Below, one piece after another: positions 1 through 6,296 of a stretch of DNA of 7,150 nucleotides. The stretch is from JBARKJ01 sp049801375 (GTDB lineage: Bacteria; Nitrospirota; JACRHJ01): NCBI GenBank assembly GCA_049801375.1, contig JBARKJ010000142.1, positions 1 to 7,150 on the forward strand, read 5' to 3'. The notes beneath the pieces were generated by a model. That model searched no databases and had not been told where the DNA came from. It saw only the letters and a program-made list of their open reading frames with translations. Within the stretch, counting starts at the first letter, position 1; every line of letters starts with the position of its first letter. The position numbers and the translations under genes were made by a program.

Positions 1-24
1 TCAGGCCGCTCTTTATAAAAATTC

Positions 25-53
25 TTGACAACGTAAAAAAACAGGACTATTTT
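25..53 (+). promoter_or_regulatory. Sigma-70-type promoter of the kimA-like gene
   Basis: A perfect -35 box TTGACA (25-30) is followed after exactly 17 bases by TATTTT (48-53), which matches four of six bases of TATAAT. The DNA just upstream (11-24) is A/T-rich, like an UP element. The predicted transcription start is near 59-61, about ten bases before the riboswitch begins, so position and spacing both fit. No transcript data support it here. Confidence 0.65.
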
Positions 54-70
54 AAGCACGTTTTTAAATA

Positions 71-230
71 ATTGCGGCCGAAATTCTTCCGGGCAAACCG
101 GAAGGATGCGGGGGACCCAAAGTTTTCGGGGCGAATTCCCTTTTTTAAGTTGCCCGGTTTATCGGGTACTTTCAAGGGATAAGGTACTATCAAGCCTGAG
201 CCCGACAGCTAACCTCGCAGGCATTTATAG
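71..230 (+). ncRNA. Cyclic-di-AMP riboswitch (ydaO/yuaA class)
   Basis: This is a metabolite-sensing leader RNA that binds two c-di-AMP molecules. Conserved blocks of the class appear in order. First comes the opening GCCGAAATTC (77-86). A peripheral hairpin CTTCCGG/CCGGAAG (86-104) and GCGGGGGACCCA (108-119) follow. Then come GGGGCGAATTCC (129-140), a small hairpin CCCGG/TCGGG (about 154-166), and the near-invariant 3' core CCCGACAGCTAACCTCG (201-217) with GGC (220-222), which closes P1 on GCC (77-79). I recognised it by matching these blocks to remembered Bacillus and Thermoanaerobacter members; no covariance search was run. It lies between a promoter and a terminator, directly ahead of a KimA-like K+ transporter, the best-known target of this class, where ligand binding turns expression off. 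The exact P1 ends are uncertain because pairing beyond GCC/GGC is imperfect. Confidence 0.93.
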
Positions 231-250
231 AGCAACCCGGACAGCAAATC

Positions 251-283
251 AAAGCCACCGGTCTTGCCGGCGGCTTTCTTTTT
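251..283 (+). terminator. Riboswitch-controlled intrinsic terminator
   Basis: A stem-loop is formed by AAAGCC (251-256) with GGCTTT (272-277) and CCGG (258-261) with CCGG (267-270), around one A-C mismatch and a five-base loop. A T-rich run, CTTTTT (278-283), follows. It begins about 20 bases after the riboswitch core and ends immediately before the Shine-Dalgarno of the permease. That is the expected place for the expression platform of a transcriptional OFF switch. I could not identify a convincing antiterminator pairing by eye. Confidence 0.8.
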
Positions 284-302
284 CAGGAGTTATAATAATC
301 CC

Positions 303-2270
303 ATGTTCGGCTGGCTAAAGAAAGTTGTCATCGGCGGCGCGCGCGACATTTACGACCCGCACGTCTTCCATAACGTTTCGCTTATCGCGTTCTTCGCCTG
401 GGTGGGCCTCGGCGCGGACGGGCTGTCCTCATCCTCCTACGGTCCCGAGGAGGCGTTCCTCGCCCTCTTAAGCCACCCGCACCTGGCTCTTTTCGTCGCC
501 CTTGCCTCCGGCATTACCGTATTCATAATCAGCACCAGCTACTCGCAGATAATTGAGCTTTTCCCGACCGGCGGCGGCGGATACCTTGTGGCGAGCAAGC
601 TCCTCTCTCCCAAGGCGGGCATGGTTTCCGGCTGTGCGCTCCTGATAGACTACGTCCTGACAATTACTATCTCCATCGCCGCAGGCGCGGACTACATCTT
701 CAGTTTCCTGCCGGTGGCATGGCTTCCGTACAAGCTCTACTTCGCCTTTCTGGCGCTTCTTTTCATGACGATAATGAATATGCGGGGCGTCAAGGAATCG
801 GTCCTCCCGCTCGTGCCCCTGTTCATGGTCTTCCTCCTGACCCACGTCTTTTTCATCGTATATGCGGTGGTGGCCAACTCCGGGCATTTCCCCGCGATGA
901 TGGCCGCGACAAGGGCGGACGTACATAGTACACGGTCGGCCATCGGGACTTTCGGGATGCTTTTCCTGATCCTCAGGGCGTACAGCATGGGGGCGGGCAC
1001 CTTTACCGGAATCGAGGCCGTCAGTAACGGCCTGCCCATCTTACGCGAGCCGAAGGTGAAGACCGGTAAGCATACCATGCGGTACATGGCGTATTCGCTG
1101 TCGTTCATGGTCGTGGGCCTCATGGTCGCCTACCTGCTCTACGGCGTTCAGCCCGTCCACGGCAAGACCCTGAACGCCGTGCTGTACGAGTCGGTCACGA
1201 AAGGCTGGGGAACCGGGGGATACGTCCTGCTGATCGTTACCCTGGTCTCGGAGGCTATCCTGCTTCTGGTCGCGGCTCAGGCGGGCTTCCTGGACGGGCC
1301 GAGGGTCCTGGCAAACATGGCGCTCGACCGGTGGTTCCCGACCAAGTTCGCGACGTTTTCCGACAGGCTCGTCACCCAGAAGGGCATATTCATAATGGGG
1401 CTGGTCGCCTTCCTGATGATGGTGATCACGAGGGGCTCCGTCGATTTCCTCGTGGTGCTCTACTCCATAAACGTCTTCATAACGTTTTCACTGTCCCAGT
1501 TAGGCATGGTGCGGCACTGGTGGCTTGAGCGGGGCAAGGCGGAGCACTGGAGGAAAAAGCTTTTCATAAACGGGCTGGGACTTTCCCTGACCTCCTTCAT
1601 ACTCGTCTCGGTCGTCATACTGAAATTTACGGAAGGCGGCTGGATAACGATAGTCATAACAGGGTTCTTGATAGGCATGGCGCTGCTGATAAAAAGGCAT
1701 TACTTGAATACCGCCAAGCTCCTCTCCCGCCTGGACTCGCTTGTCGAGGCGGCGGGATACAGCATCCACGAGGCCCCGGCGAAGAACGGAGGCCGCGAGC
1801 CGGTAGCCGACCCGAACGCGAAGACGGCGATTATCCTGGTCAGCGGATATAACGGCCTGGGCCTGCACACGTTCTTAAACGTCATCCGCCAGTTCGGAGG
1901 GACGTTCAAGAACTTCGTGTTTATCGAGGTGGGCATAGTGGACGCGGGCACTTTCAAGGGCGTGGAAGAGCTTGAGGCGCTCAAGAAGAAGGTGAATGAA
2001 GACCTGGACAAATACGTTAAGCTGGCCCGGACGCACGGCATTTACGCGGAGGGCTACGCCTCTTTCGGCACGGACGTCGTCGGCGAGATATCGAAGGTCT
2101 CCCCGAAGGTACTCGAACGCTTCCCGAATGTCACCTTCTTCGGCGGACAGTTAGTTTTCCCGAACCCCAACATATTCACCGGGATGCTCCACAACTACAC
2201 CATCTTCGCCGTCCAGCGCTATTTCTACAACCAGGGCGTGCCAATCATGCTGATGCCGGTCCGTGTGTGA
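303..2270 (+). CDS. kimA: KimA-like potassium/proton symporter (APC/KUP superfamily permease)
   Basis: This is a 655-residue inner-membrane permease, probably a high-affinity K+ importer driven by proton symport. About 12 hydrophobic segments lie between residues 25 and 460. A soluble alpha/beta domain (about 508-655), resembling the USP-like cytosolic domain of KimA, follows. Signature blocks match Bacillus KimA: DGLSSSSYG (D39, Y46), GGGGYLVASK (90-99), LLIDYVLT (D116, Y117) with S124, GIEAVSN, LYSINVF (Y387) and HY at 466-467. D39, Y46, D116, Y117, S124 and Y387 appear equivalent to residues reported around K+ in KimA (D36, Y43, D117, Y118, S125, Y377, from memory). ATG 303 has AGGAG at 285-289, a slightly long 13-base spacing. 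An in-frame TTG at 264 lies inside the terminator hairpin and was rejected. The c-di-AMP riboswitch supports K+ rather than amino-acid transport. A generic APC amino-acid permease is the less likely alternative. Confidence 0.88.
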   Translation: MFGWLKKVVIGGARDIYDPHVFHNVSLIAFFAWVGLGADGLSSSSYGPEEAFLALLSHPHLALFVALASGITVFIISTSYSQIIELFPTGGGGYLVASKLLSPKAGMVSGCALLIDYVLTITISIAAGADYIFSFLPVAWLPYKLYFAFLALLFMTIMNMRGVKESVLPLVPLFMVFLLTHVFFIVYAVVANSGHFPAMMAATRADVHSTRSAIGTFGMLFLILRAYSMGAGTFTGIEAVSNGLPILREPKVKTGKHTMRYMAYSLSFMVVGLMVAYLLYGVQPVHGKTLNAVLYESVTKGWGTGGYVLLIVTLVSEAILLLVAAQAGFLDGPRVLANMALDRWFPTKFATFSDRLVTQKGIFIMGLVAFLMMVITRGSVDFLVVLYSINVFITFSLSQLGMVRHWWLERGKAEHWRKKLFINGLGLSLTSFILVSVVILKFTEGGWITIVITGFLIGMALLIKRHYLNTAKLLSRLDSLVEAAGYSIHEAPAKNGGREPVADPNAKTAIILVSGYNGLGLHTFLNVIRQFGGTFKNFVFIEVGIVDAGTFKGVEELEALKKKVNEDLDKYVKLARTHGIYAEGYASFGTDVVGEISKVSPKVLERFPNVTFFGGQLVFPNPNIFTGMLHNYTIFAVQRYFYNQGVPIMLMPVRV

Positions 2271-2296
2271 TTTCACCTGCCTGACAGTTTTATCCG

Positions 2297-2326
2297 TTCG
2301 CGTTATTCAAGTTCTTACGATATAAT
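2297..2326 (+). promoter_or_regulatory. Possible promoter giving a leaderless mRNA for the SRPBCC gene
   Basis: A perfect TATAAT (2321-2326) ends only 8 bases before the ATG at 2335. The matching -35 is weak (TTCGCG, 2297-2302, 18-base spacer). The predicted start point (2332-2335) is essentially at the initiation codon. No Shine-Dalgarno is present in the 20 bases before that ATG, which fits leaderless expression. A TATAAT could occur by chance in this locally A/T-rich spot, so the call is tentative. Confidence 0.4.
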
Positions 2327-2334
2327 TAATTTCG

Positions 2335-2775
2335 ATGGAAATAATCGAATCCGTGACCATATTCTCGGAGATGGACCGTGTCTGGGACATCTTCACCGAC
2401 CTTGCGTGCTGGAACCAGTGGAACCATTCCATGAAAGAGGCCGCGAGGCCGGAAGGTTGTTATTTCATTTCCGAAGGGCAGAGGCTGTCGCTTCAAATAA
2501 CACTCTACGCAATGCCGTTTTCGATAAGGCCGATGGTCGAGTGCGTGGTGCCGCACGACCAGGTGGTCTGGTCTGCCAGGAAGTTCGGAGTATTGGCGAA
2601 GCACGAGTTTCTGTTTTCGGACATGGGCGGCGCCGTTCAGGTTGTGAGCAGGGAGAGATTCGCCGGCCTGAGACCTTTTTTGATGATGCTGCCGAAGGTC
2701 AGGATACGCAGGATTACCGCCGCGATGCTGAGGGAGCTTAAAGTGAAGGCGGAGTCTTACCTGCCGACGTCGTAA
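2335..2775 (+). CDS. SRPBCC (START/Bet v 1-fold) family protein of unknown ligand
   Basis: This is a 146-residue soluble protein. The N-terminus MEIIESVTIFSEMDRVWDIF, then TDLACWNQWN, is the classic opening of the polyketide cyclase/dehydrase-type SRPBCC fold: a first beta strand, a short helix beginning at the VW pair (16-17), and the W-x-x-W segment. Alternating strands follow (about 40-110). The C-terminal helix (about 120-142, with LRELKVKAESYL) would close the hydrophobic pocket. Length and layout are usual for the family. Such proteins bind lipids, polyketides or other hydrophobic ligands; nothing here names the ligand or any catalytic residue. It lies 64 bases after the permease on the same strand, so it may be partly co-transcribed, but it has its own candidate promoter and no ribosome-binding site. 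No functional link to K+ transport is evident. It has no signal peptide and should be cytoplasmic. Confidence 0.82.
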   Translation: MEIIESVTIFSEMDRVWDIFTDLACWNQWNHSMKEAARPEGCYFISEGQRLSLQITLYAMPFSIRPMVECVVPHDQVVWSARKFGVLAKHEFLFSDMGGAVQVVSRERFAGLRPFLMMLPKVRIRRITAAMLRELKVKAESYLPTS

Positions 2776-2780
2776 CTCTT

Positions 2781-2805
2781 GCTACCTTTTTGGGAAAAAG
2801 GTAGC
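2781..2805. repeat. Perfect 11-bp palindrome between convergent genes
   Basis: The arms GCTACCTTTTT (2781-2791) and AAAAAGGTAGC (2795-2805) pair perfectly around a GGG loop. It begins five bases after the SRPBCC stop. It probably helps end or stabilise the converging transcripts, but no T run follows it on either strand, so it is not a textbook intrinsic terminator. Its pyrimidine/purine arms resemble the neighbouring palindrome at 2842-2873, and such pairs look like a dispersed intergenic repeat. Copy number cannot be judged from one window. Confidence 0.75.
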
Positions 2806-2841
2806 GCCAAAAACGTTTAAACTTGTCCCGCTTTCTTTTGT

Positions 2842-2873
2842 GTTACTTTTCTTTCACGGGAAAGAAAAGTAAC
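2842..2873. repeat. Perfect 14-bp palindrome at the 3' end of the glycosyltransferase operon
   Basis: The arms GTTACTTTTCTTTC (2842-2855) and GAAAGAAAAGTAAC (2860-2873) pair perfectly around the loop ACGG. It ends four bases from the stop codon (2878-2880) of the - strand glycosyltransferase, so on that strand it is an immediate 3' hairpin. It likely serves as a bidirectional transcript end or RNA-stabilising element. Its two arms are almost purely pyrimidine and purine, and no T tract follows. An 8-base palindrome GTTTAAAC (2815-2822) lies between it and the first palindrome. Confidence 0.75.
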
Positions 2874-2877
2874 AGGT

Positions 2878-3963
2878 TTATCCTGCCTTTTGGTATTCTC
2901 CCGCGTATGCCGCCTGCTTGATATATTTTGTAAGCTCGGCCACTCTGTGTACGGTGGTATGAGACCTTAAGACCCGCTCCCTGGCCCGGATGCCCATCGT
3001 CACTCTTTCCTTTTCAGGAAGGTAGAGCAGGTAGTCCATAGTCTCCTCCGCCGAACGCGAGACCAGCACCTCTCTTCCGGGCTCGAAGATATCGCTTAAG
3101 CCCTCCCACAGGTCGCTTATGATCGGCGTGCCGCAGGCCGCGGCCTCGAAAAGGCGCGCGGACGGGGAGTAGCCCGCCTTTTTCATGTCGGCGCGGGTGA
3201 CGTTGAGGGTGAACCTCTGCGAGTTATAGAACTTCCTGTGCATATCCGGCGGCAGGTGCTCTATCCTCTGCACGTTGAACGGCCAGATAATCGCTTCCGG
3301 GTACTGAGGCCCGGCCACCACGAAAGACCTCGTTTTGAGCGTGCCGGCGGCCTTCAGCATCAGTTCTTCTAAGTCTCGCTGGCGGTCATGGCTGTACGTC
3401 CCCAGGTACCCCAGGTCCCACGTGGGCTGGCCGCCTTCCGGGTAGTAGTTCTCCGGGTCCGAGCTGAGTAAAAGGGCGCGGACCATCGGCGAGCCGAACT
3501 CCTGTTCTATCCTTTCAAGGGTCGGGCCGGAGGTGGAGGACAGGTAGAGGGAGTAATCCCTTACCTGTTTGCGGGTTAAGTAACTGCATTTATTGTCCTT
3601 CAGATACGAAAGCGTGAAGGGGGTGTCCATATCGTAAAATGCCGTCACGCCGCCCGCCCTTGAAAGCACGAGGTCGCCCACCTTCGCCCCTTCCGGCACG
3701 CACGAGCCGACCATCACGCAGTCCGCGTCCATGATATCGCGGGTAAAGTTCTTCTTCAGCTCGGGTACGCTGTTATAGCGATACGTCCGGCAGTACGGCG
3801 GCTCCGGCAGGTCGCGGTTCTGGGCGAACCACGGCATGTCCCGCTCCAGGAAGAGGACGTCATGGCCAAGAGCGGAAAGCTCCCGCGCCAGGCCCCGATA
3901 GATATTGGCATGGCCGTTGCCCCAGGAAGAAGTTATGGAAAGACCAAGAATTACGATTCGCAT
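2878..3963 (-). CDS. CgeB-like GT-B glycosyltransferase (second gene of pair)
   Basis: This is a 361-residue soluble glycosyltransferase of the CgeB type (COG4641-like). The N-terminal Rossmann domain opens with MRIVILGLSITSSWGNGHA and LSALGHDVLFLERD (about 30-43). The C-terminal donor-binding domain carries GYLGTYSHDRQ, then YSPSARLFEAAACGTPIISD with E273 in the FEAAACG loop, and EGLSDIFEPGREVLV, the conserved CgeB core. It should move a sugar from a nucleotide-activated donor to an unknown acceptor; the sugar cannot be told. The start at 3963 is chosen over the ATG at 3978 because GGGAGG sits just before it and the fold begins there; the longer form would add only five residues. It follows its paralogue after 27 bases and is probably co-transcribed. 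It has no membrane segment, so it acts in the cytoplasm or peripherally at the membrane. A role in surface polysaccharide or protein glycosylation is inference. Confidence 0.87.
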   Translation of the reverse strand: MRIVILGLSITSSWGNGHANIYRGLARELSALGHDVLFLERDMPWFAQNRDLPEPPYCRTYRYNSVPELKKNFTRDIMDADCVMVGSCVPEGAKVGDLVLSRAGGVTAFYDMDTPFTLSYLKDNKCSYLTRKQVRDYSLYLSSTSGPTLERIEQEFGSPMVRALLLSSDPENYYPEGGQPTWDLGYLGTYSHDRQRDLEELMLKAAGTLKTRSFVVAGPQYPEAIIWPFNVQRIEHLPPDMHRKFYNSQRFTLNVTRADMKKAGYSPSARLFEAAACGTPIISDLWEGLSDIFEPGREVLVSRSAEETMDYLLYLPEKERVTMGIRARERVLRSHTTVHRVAELTKYIKQAAYAGEYQKAG

Positions 3964-3990
3964 GTTTCCTCCCGTCATATTCTCGCCGGT

Positions 3991-5142
3991 TTACCGCGCA
4001 CTCGCCAGCCTTTTTTCTCCCACGACCTTTTTAACCCTCGCGACCCTGCACGCCCCGGATACCTTCATCAGCACGTTCATCAGCTCGTTTACCCTGTGCC
4101 CGCACGTATGCCGGGTCAGCACGGTCATCAGCCCATGCTCCGAGAGCCGCTCCCTGAGATGCGGGTCTGCCGTCAGTTCCGCCATCAGAGCCGTCATTTC
4201 TTTACCGTCTTTCGCGCCCAGGTAATCCTGGCCCTCGGCGAAAAGGCCTTCGGATTCGTTCCACGGGGCGGATATCATGGGTATGCCGCAGGCAAGGGCC
4301 TCGAAAGGCTCTATCGTGGGGATTCCGGCCAGGGCCGAAGAATATGGCCTTTCGGGGATGTGTATCGTCATTTTATAGCGTGAGAAGACCTGCGGAACCT
4401 CGAAGTTCGGAAGCCAGCCGCCGTATTCTATCCCCGCCTTAAGGAGCTCCCTCTTCGCCTCTTCAGGATAGCCCACTCCGTAGACCCGCGCCTTGAGGCC
4501 CAGCGCCTTCACCGGCAGGGCCAGGAACTCCAGTATACCGGCTTGCCGTTCCCCCGCGCCCCAGTCGCCTATAAAGACCACGTCCCCCCACGGCTCCTTG
4601 TCGTTCAGCGGCCTGAAAATCCGCACGTCCGCTGCCTCGCGCCATACCCATGCATCCCTGGCCCAGCCGCGCGAGAGGTATAAATCGCGGATTGCCGCGC
4701 CATATGCAAGGACGCCGTCGTAGCCGGAGAGGTCGAATCCAGGCATGGAATCCGGTCGGGCCAGCGTGCGGCGGTGCGCGTCGTGGAAAAGGAGTTTATA
4801 CCTTCCCTTCTTTTTCCGGTGTTCCCCGATTTTCGACACCAGCGCCCTTTCGCTCCGCTCGTGGACCATCACCAGCTCCGCGCCGTCCAGAGCATCGTCG
4901 AGATTGATATTATCCGTGTTGTAATAGCTGTAGCTGATATGAGGGTACGCGCGCCGGAATTTCCGGAGCGCCTCGCGGCCATGCTCCGTTATAAGGCACT
5001 GCCTGCTCCAGCCGTCCTTCGGCTCGAAGACCGTCACGTCGTGCCCGCGCGCCATCATCTCCGTCACCACTCCCCGGAGGAAATGGGCGTCCCTGTGGTT
5101 CCAGTCCGAGACGACCGAGTGATAGAACATTACTGCGCGCAT
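3991..5142 (-). CDS. CgeB-like GT-B glycosyltransferase (first gene of pair)
   Basis: This is a 383-residue soluble protein related to its downstream neighbour. The N-terminal domain begins MRAVMFYHSVVSDWNHRDAH, followed by RGHDVTVFEPKDGWS. The donor domain shows VVFIGDWGAGERQ, MTIHIPERPYSSALAGIP, then IEPFEALACGIPMISAPW with E278 and E281 (the E-P-F-E pattern of GT-B retaining families), and EGLFAEGQDYL. A basic tail (RVARVKKVVGEKR) may touch membrane or acceptor. ATG 5142 is supported by GGAGG at 5152-5156, nine bases upstream. It heads the likely two-gene operon. The pair probably adds successive sugars to one acceptor, since adjacent diverged paralogues seldom do the same step, but this is inference. 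Donor, acceptor and pathway are not visible; no epimerase, flippase or polymerase gene lies within the window. COG4641/Glyco_trans_1_2 assignment is by motif resemblance. Confidence 0.83.
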   Translation of the reverse strand: MRAVMFYHSVVSDWNHRDAHFLRGVVTEMMARGHDVTVFEPKDGWSRQCLITEHGREALRKFRRAYPHISYSYYNTDNINLDDALDGAELVMVHERSERALVSKIGEHRKKKGRYKLLFHDAHRRTLARPDSMPGFDLSGYDGVLAYGAAIRDLYLSRGWARDAWVWREAADVRIFRPLNDKEPWGDVVFIGDWGAGERQAGILEFLALPVKALGLKARVYGVGYPEEAKRELLKAGIEYGGWLPNFEVPQVFSRYKMTIHIPERPYSSALAGIPTIEPFEALACGIPMISAPWNESEGLFAEGQDYLGAKDGKEMTALMAELTADPHLRERLSEHGLMTVLTRHTCGHRVNELMNVLMKVSGACRVARVKKVVGEKRLASAR

Positions 5143-5255
5143 GGTTTGACGCCTCCGTTTGCGGATGGCAGCGGCATGGAAGCCGGAGAGGGCATTTAAC
5201 CTTCGGGTGTCGGCACGAGTCTAAAGTATGGTCTGCCCGTCCCCGGCTTCCCAGA

Positions 5256-5284
5256 CGCGCCTGTGGAGCCGTTCCACAGGCGCG
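5256..5284. repeat. Strong 12-bp GC-rich hairpin upstream of the glycosyltransferase operon
   Basis: CGCGCCTGTGGA (5256-5267) and TCCACAGGCGCG (5273-5284) pair perfectly around a five-base loop. It sits about 115 bases before the start of the first glycosyltransferase, in its probable 5' leader. No T run follows on either strand, so a simple intrinsic terminator is unlikely. It may be a dispersed palindrome, a protein-binding site or an RNA-stabilising leader element. Confidence 0.6.
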
Positions 5285-5302
5285 CTGCAAGACAAAGCTT
5301 TG

Positions 5303-5331
5303 AATTTAAGTTTTTTGAAGCAGGTTGTTAA
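5303..5331 (-). promoter_or_regulatory. Probable promoter of the glycosyltransferase operon
   Basis: Read on the - strand, TTAACA (5326-5331, five of six bases of TTGACA) is followed after exactly 17 bases by TAAATT (5303-5308, four of six). The region is A/T-rich against its surroundings. The predicted start point near 5296 gives a leader of about 150 bases containing the 12-bp hairpin. It lies just downstream of the putative ctaB terminator, which is the expected order. It is based on consensus matching only. Confidence 0.45.
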
Positions 5332-5388
5332 AAATCCGATTTCTTAAGGAACTTCAAGAGACTTCGGGTGGAAGGTGCTTAATCGGAT
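5330..5388 (-). terminator. Branched hairpin terminator after ctaB
   Basis: On the - strand ATCCGATT (5381-5388) pairs with AATCGGAT (5334-5341), and the U run continues to 5330. The enclosed 39 bases can form two small hairpins, CTTC/GAAG and TCTTGA/TTAAGA (one G-U pair), giving a three-way-junction shape. It lies about 50 bases after the ctaB stop and is the only U-tailed structure there, so termination of the ctaA-ctaB transcript is the simplest reading. The large loop makes it atypical. Confidence 0.45.
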
Positions 5389-5435
5389 ATTACTCTATAA
5401 TCTTCCATTTTAGTTTAGCAGAAACGGCGTCCCTG

Positions 5436-6296
5436 TCAAATCCGGCCGTTCAGCCCGAATTTCCGGTCTATGACCAGCGCCAGGAGGACGACTGCGATAT
5501 ACATGATGGAAATTAAAAACGCCCTTCCGAATTCCCGCTTTTTCATCACGGCCGACCATATGAAGAACAGGAACAAAGTCCCCGCGACAAACGCCGCGAG
5601 GCCGAACCATACCGTGCAGTAGCCGAACCACGCCAAAGAGAGCGTCAAGGGCAGGAGCGCGGAGGCGTACATGAATAAAGACGCCTTGGCGTAGCGCTCT
5701 CCCAGGCGGACGGGCATCGAAGGAAAACCGGCGGCCTCGTATTCGTCCCGGTATTTCAGCGAGAGCGCAAGGAAGTGCGGCGGCTGCCAGACCAGCATCA
5801 CGAGGAAGAGTATCCAGCCTGCCGGACCGATTTTCTGGTCCCTTGACGCGTAACCCGCCAGGACCGGGAGCGCGCCGGGGACGGCCCCAAGCACCGTACC
5901 GAACGGGGAATTCCTTTTTAAATAGAGGGTATAGAATACCGCGTACAGGAAGACCGCCGCCGCGATTATGAGCGAGACGGTCCTGTTTACGGCCAGCCAC
6001 GATACGGCCAGGGAAGAGGAAATGAGAACGGCGGCCAGTATCGCCGCATTTTTTCTGCCGAGCTTGTCCAGCGCCCGGCCACGGGCGGCGCACCTGGGCA
6101 TCAGGGCGTCCGTCTTCTCCTCCAGAAGGACGTTTAAAAGCCCTGAGCCGCATACCGCGAACACGACGCAGAAGAGGGTAAGGATACCCGCGGGCGTGTC
6201 CGGCAGGCCCCTCGCCGCAAGCGACATCCCCGCGAGCGCGGACAGTGCGGCGGCTGCGGCGATGCCGGGTTTCAGGATAGTCCCGCTCCAGGCTAT
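5436..6296 (-). CDS. ctaB: Protoheme IX farnesyltransferase (heme O synthase)
   Basis: This UbiA-superfamily membrane prenyltransferase adds farnesyl from farnesyl diphosphate to heme B, giving heme O for CtaA. The hallmark WQPPHFLALSLKYRDEYEAAGFP starts at W170 and is diagnostic. The first diphosphate/Mg site is NVLLEEKTDALMPR (N55, E59, K61, D63, R68); the usual family pattern is N-x-x-x-D-x-D-x-D, so two aspartates are replaced by E and K. About seven to nine hydrophobic segments span the protein. With the proposed start it is 286 residues, normal for the family. No ATG, GTG or TTG lies at a sensible place. An ATA at 6294-6296 has AAGGAG (6305-6310) eight bases upstream and overlaps the ctaA stop as ATAG. 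The next in-frame ATG (6227) would remove most of the first membrane helix, while the upstream ATG (6482) would overlap ctaA by about 190 bases. The function is secure; the start is not. Confidence 0.9.
   Translation of the reverse strand: MAWSGTILKPGIAAAAALSALAGMSLAARGLPDTPAGILTLFCVVFAVCGSGLLNVLLEEKTDALMPRCAARGRALDKLGRKNAAILAAVLISSSLAVSWLAVNRTVSLIIAAAVFLYAVFYTLYLKRNSPFGTVLGAVPGALPVLAGYASRDQKIGPAGWILFLVMLVWQPPHFLALSLKYRDEYEAAGFPSMPVRLGERYAKASLFMYASALLPLTLSLAWFGYCTVWFGLAAFVAGTLFLFFIWSAVMKKREFGRAFLISIMYIAVVLLALVIDRKFGLNGRI

Noticed and set aside
291..296. TATAAT just before the permease start
   Set aside because: No -35-like hexamer lies 16-18 bases upstream (that position is the GC-rich terminator arm), and the riboswitch leader already explains the 5' end.
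264..302. In-frame TTG start 13 codons before the permease ATG
   Set aside because: It lies inside the terminator stem, precedes the Shine-Dalgarno at 285-289, and the added residues do not resemble the KimA N-terminus.
468..1123. Long reading frames antisense to the permease
   Set aside because: They are charged, low-complexity translations opposite a strongly conserved membrane protein; they are by-products of GC-rich codon use.
2271..2334. Terminator after the permease
   Set aside because: Only a weak CTG/CAG pairing is present, with no stable stem followed by a T run, so read-through into the SRPBCC gene remains possible.
4774..5290. Overlapping frames around the 5' end of the first glycosyltransferase
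   Set aside because: They show no recognisable fold or ribosome-binding site and are shadows of the conserved - strand gene.
6225..6227. ATG at 6227 as the ctaB start
   Set aside because: It would remove LKPGIAAAAALSALAG, which matches the conserved first part of the family, and has no convincing Shine-Dalgarno.
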